This document shows positions 14,316 to 14,452 of a DNA stretch of 14,452 bases, piece by piece. The stretch lies in assembly GCA_934631025.1 (NCBI GenBank), contig CAKTXR010000065.1, positions 1-14,452 of the forward strand, in the 5' to 3' direction. The notes under the pieces were generated by a model that saw only the letters and a list, made by a program, of their open reading frames with translations, did no database searches and had not been told where the DNA came from. The translations under genes and the position numbers were made by a program. How positions within the stretch are numbered: the stretch's first letter is position 1; each line of letters begins with the position of its first letter. This DNA comes from an uncultured Clostridia bacterium. GTDB taxonomy: Bacteria; Bacillota; Clostridia; Christensenellales; Aristaeellaceae.

Positions 14316-14324
14316 ATTATAACA
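14316..14324 (-). promoter_or_regulatory. Extended -10 promoter of the Spo0A-like gene and deoB
   Basis: On the minus strand the sequence is TGTTATAAT, a perfect TATAAT (14316-14321) with TG extension. No good -35 lies 16-18 bp upstream. It would give a leader of about 70-80 nt and probably serves both the regulator and deoB. No sigma-H-type site was recognised. Confidence 0.6.
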
Positions 14325-14380
14325 GCAGCGTCAACGCGTCACCCCATTTTCAGCCGCCGCGCCCCCATCCGCATGCAAAA

Positions 14381-14414
14381 GACCCGTCCGGCTTCGTCTT
14401 TTGCCGAACGGGTC
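14381..14414 (-). terminator. Intrinsic terminator of an off-window upstream gene
   Basis: GACCCGTCCGGC (14381-14392) pairs with GCCGAACGGGTC (14403-14414) with one mismatch and a 10-nt loop. The minus-strand exit is TTTTGC, so it would stop a minus-strand transcript from a gene beyond 14452. Its left arm is identical to that of the terminator at 132-166. Confidence 0.75.
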
Positions 14415-14452
14415 TGCCGGCCGCGCGACGCAGCCATGTTCTGTTTCTCTTT

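Overview
This 14.4 kb window is GC-rich chromosomal DNA in which all nine recognisable genes lie on the minus strand. The gene set (Spo0A-family regulator, DacF-type carboxypeptidase, VanW-domain protein, and tilS, hpt and ftsH in the Bacillota order) points to an endospore-forming Bacillota, most likely a high-GC member of the Clostridia. That placement is inference; no rRNA or other strong taxonomic marker is present.

Read in the direction of transcription (right to left), the window holds: an intrinsic terminator of an off-window gene (14381-14414); a promoter and a Spo0A-like regulator whose receiver domain has lost its phosphorylation residues; deoB (phosphopentomutase), joined to the regulator by a TGATG overlap; dacF, preceded by a promoter resembling forespore sigma-F/sigma-G sites; tilS; hpt; ftsH with a strong sigma-A-type promoter; a PHP-domain phosphoesterase overlapping the ftsH stop; a membrane-anchored VanW-family protein with its own extended -10 promoter; and prs with a divergent PRPP loop, followed by a tandem hairpin repeat and a terminator nearly identical to the one at the other edge.

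The genes are mostly housekeeping. prs and hpt belong to PRPP and purine salvage. deoB supplies ribose-5-phosphate from nucleosides. tilS makes lysidine in the AUA-reading tRNA-Ile. ftsH is the membrane quality-control protease. dacF trims peptidoglycan, and the regulator may link this block to sporulation. The deoB/dacF and tilS/hpt/ftsH neighbourhoods match those of Bacillus and Clostridium, but pnp/pupG (between deoB and dacF) and spoIIA (after dacF) are absent here.

The unusual layer is in the spacers. Seven intergenic stretches, mostly 350-820 bp, make up nearly a quarter of the window. Nearly every one carries its own family of short, diverged repeats, often palindromic and often 165-190 bp apart. 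The largest array splits tilS from hpt, and one of its copies supplies the last codons of tilS. These repeats and the degenerate Spo0A paralogue are the two things most worth following up.
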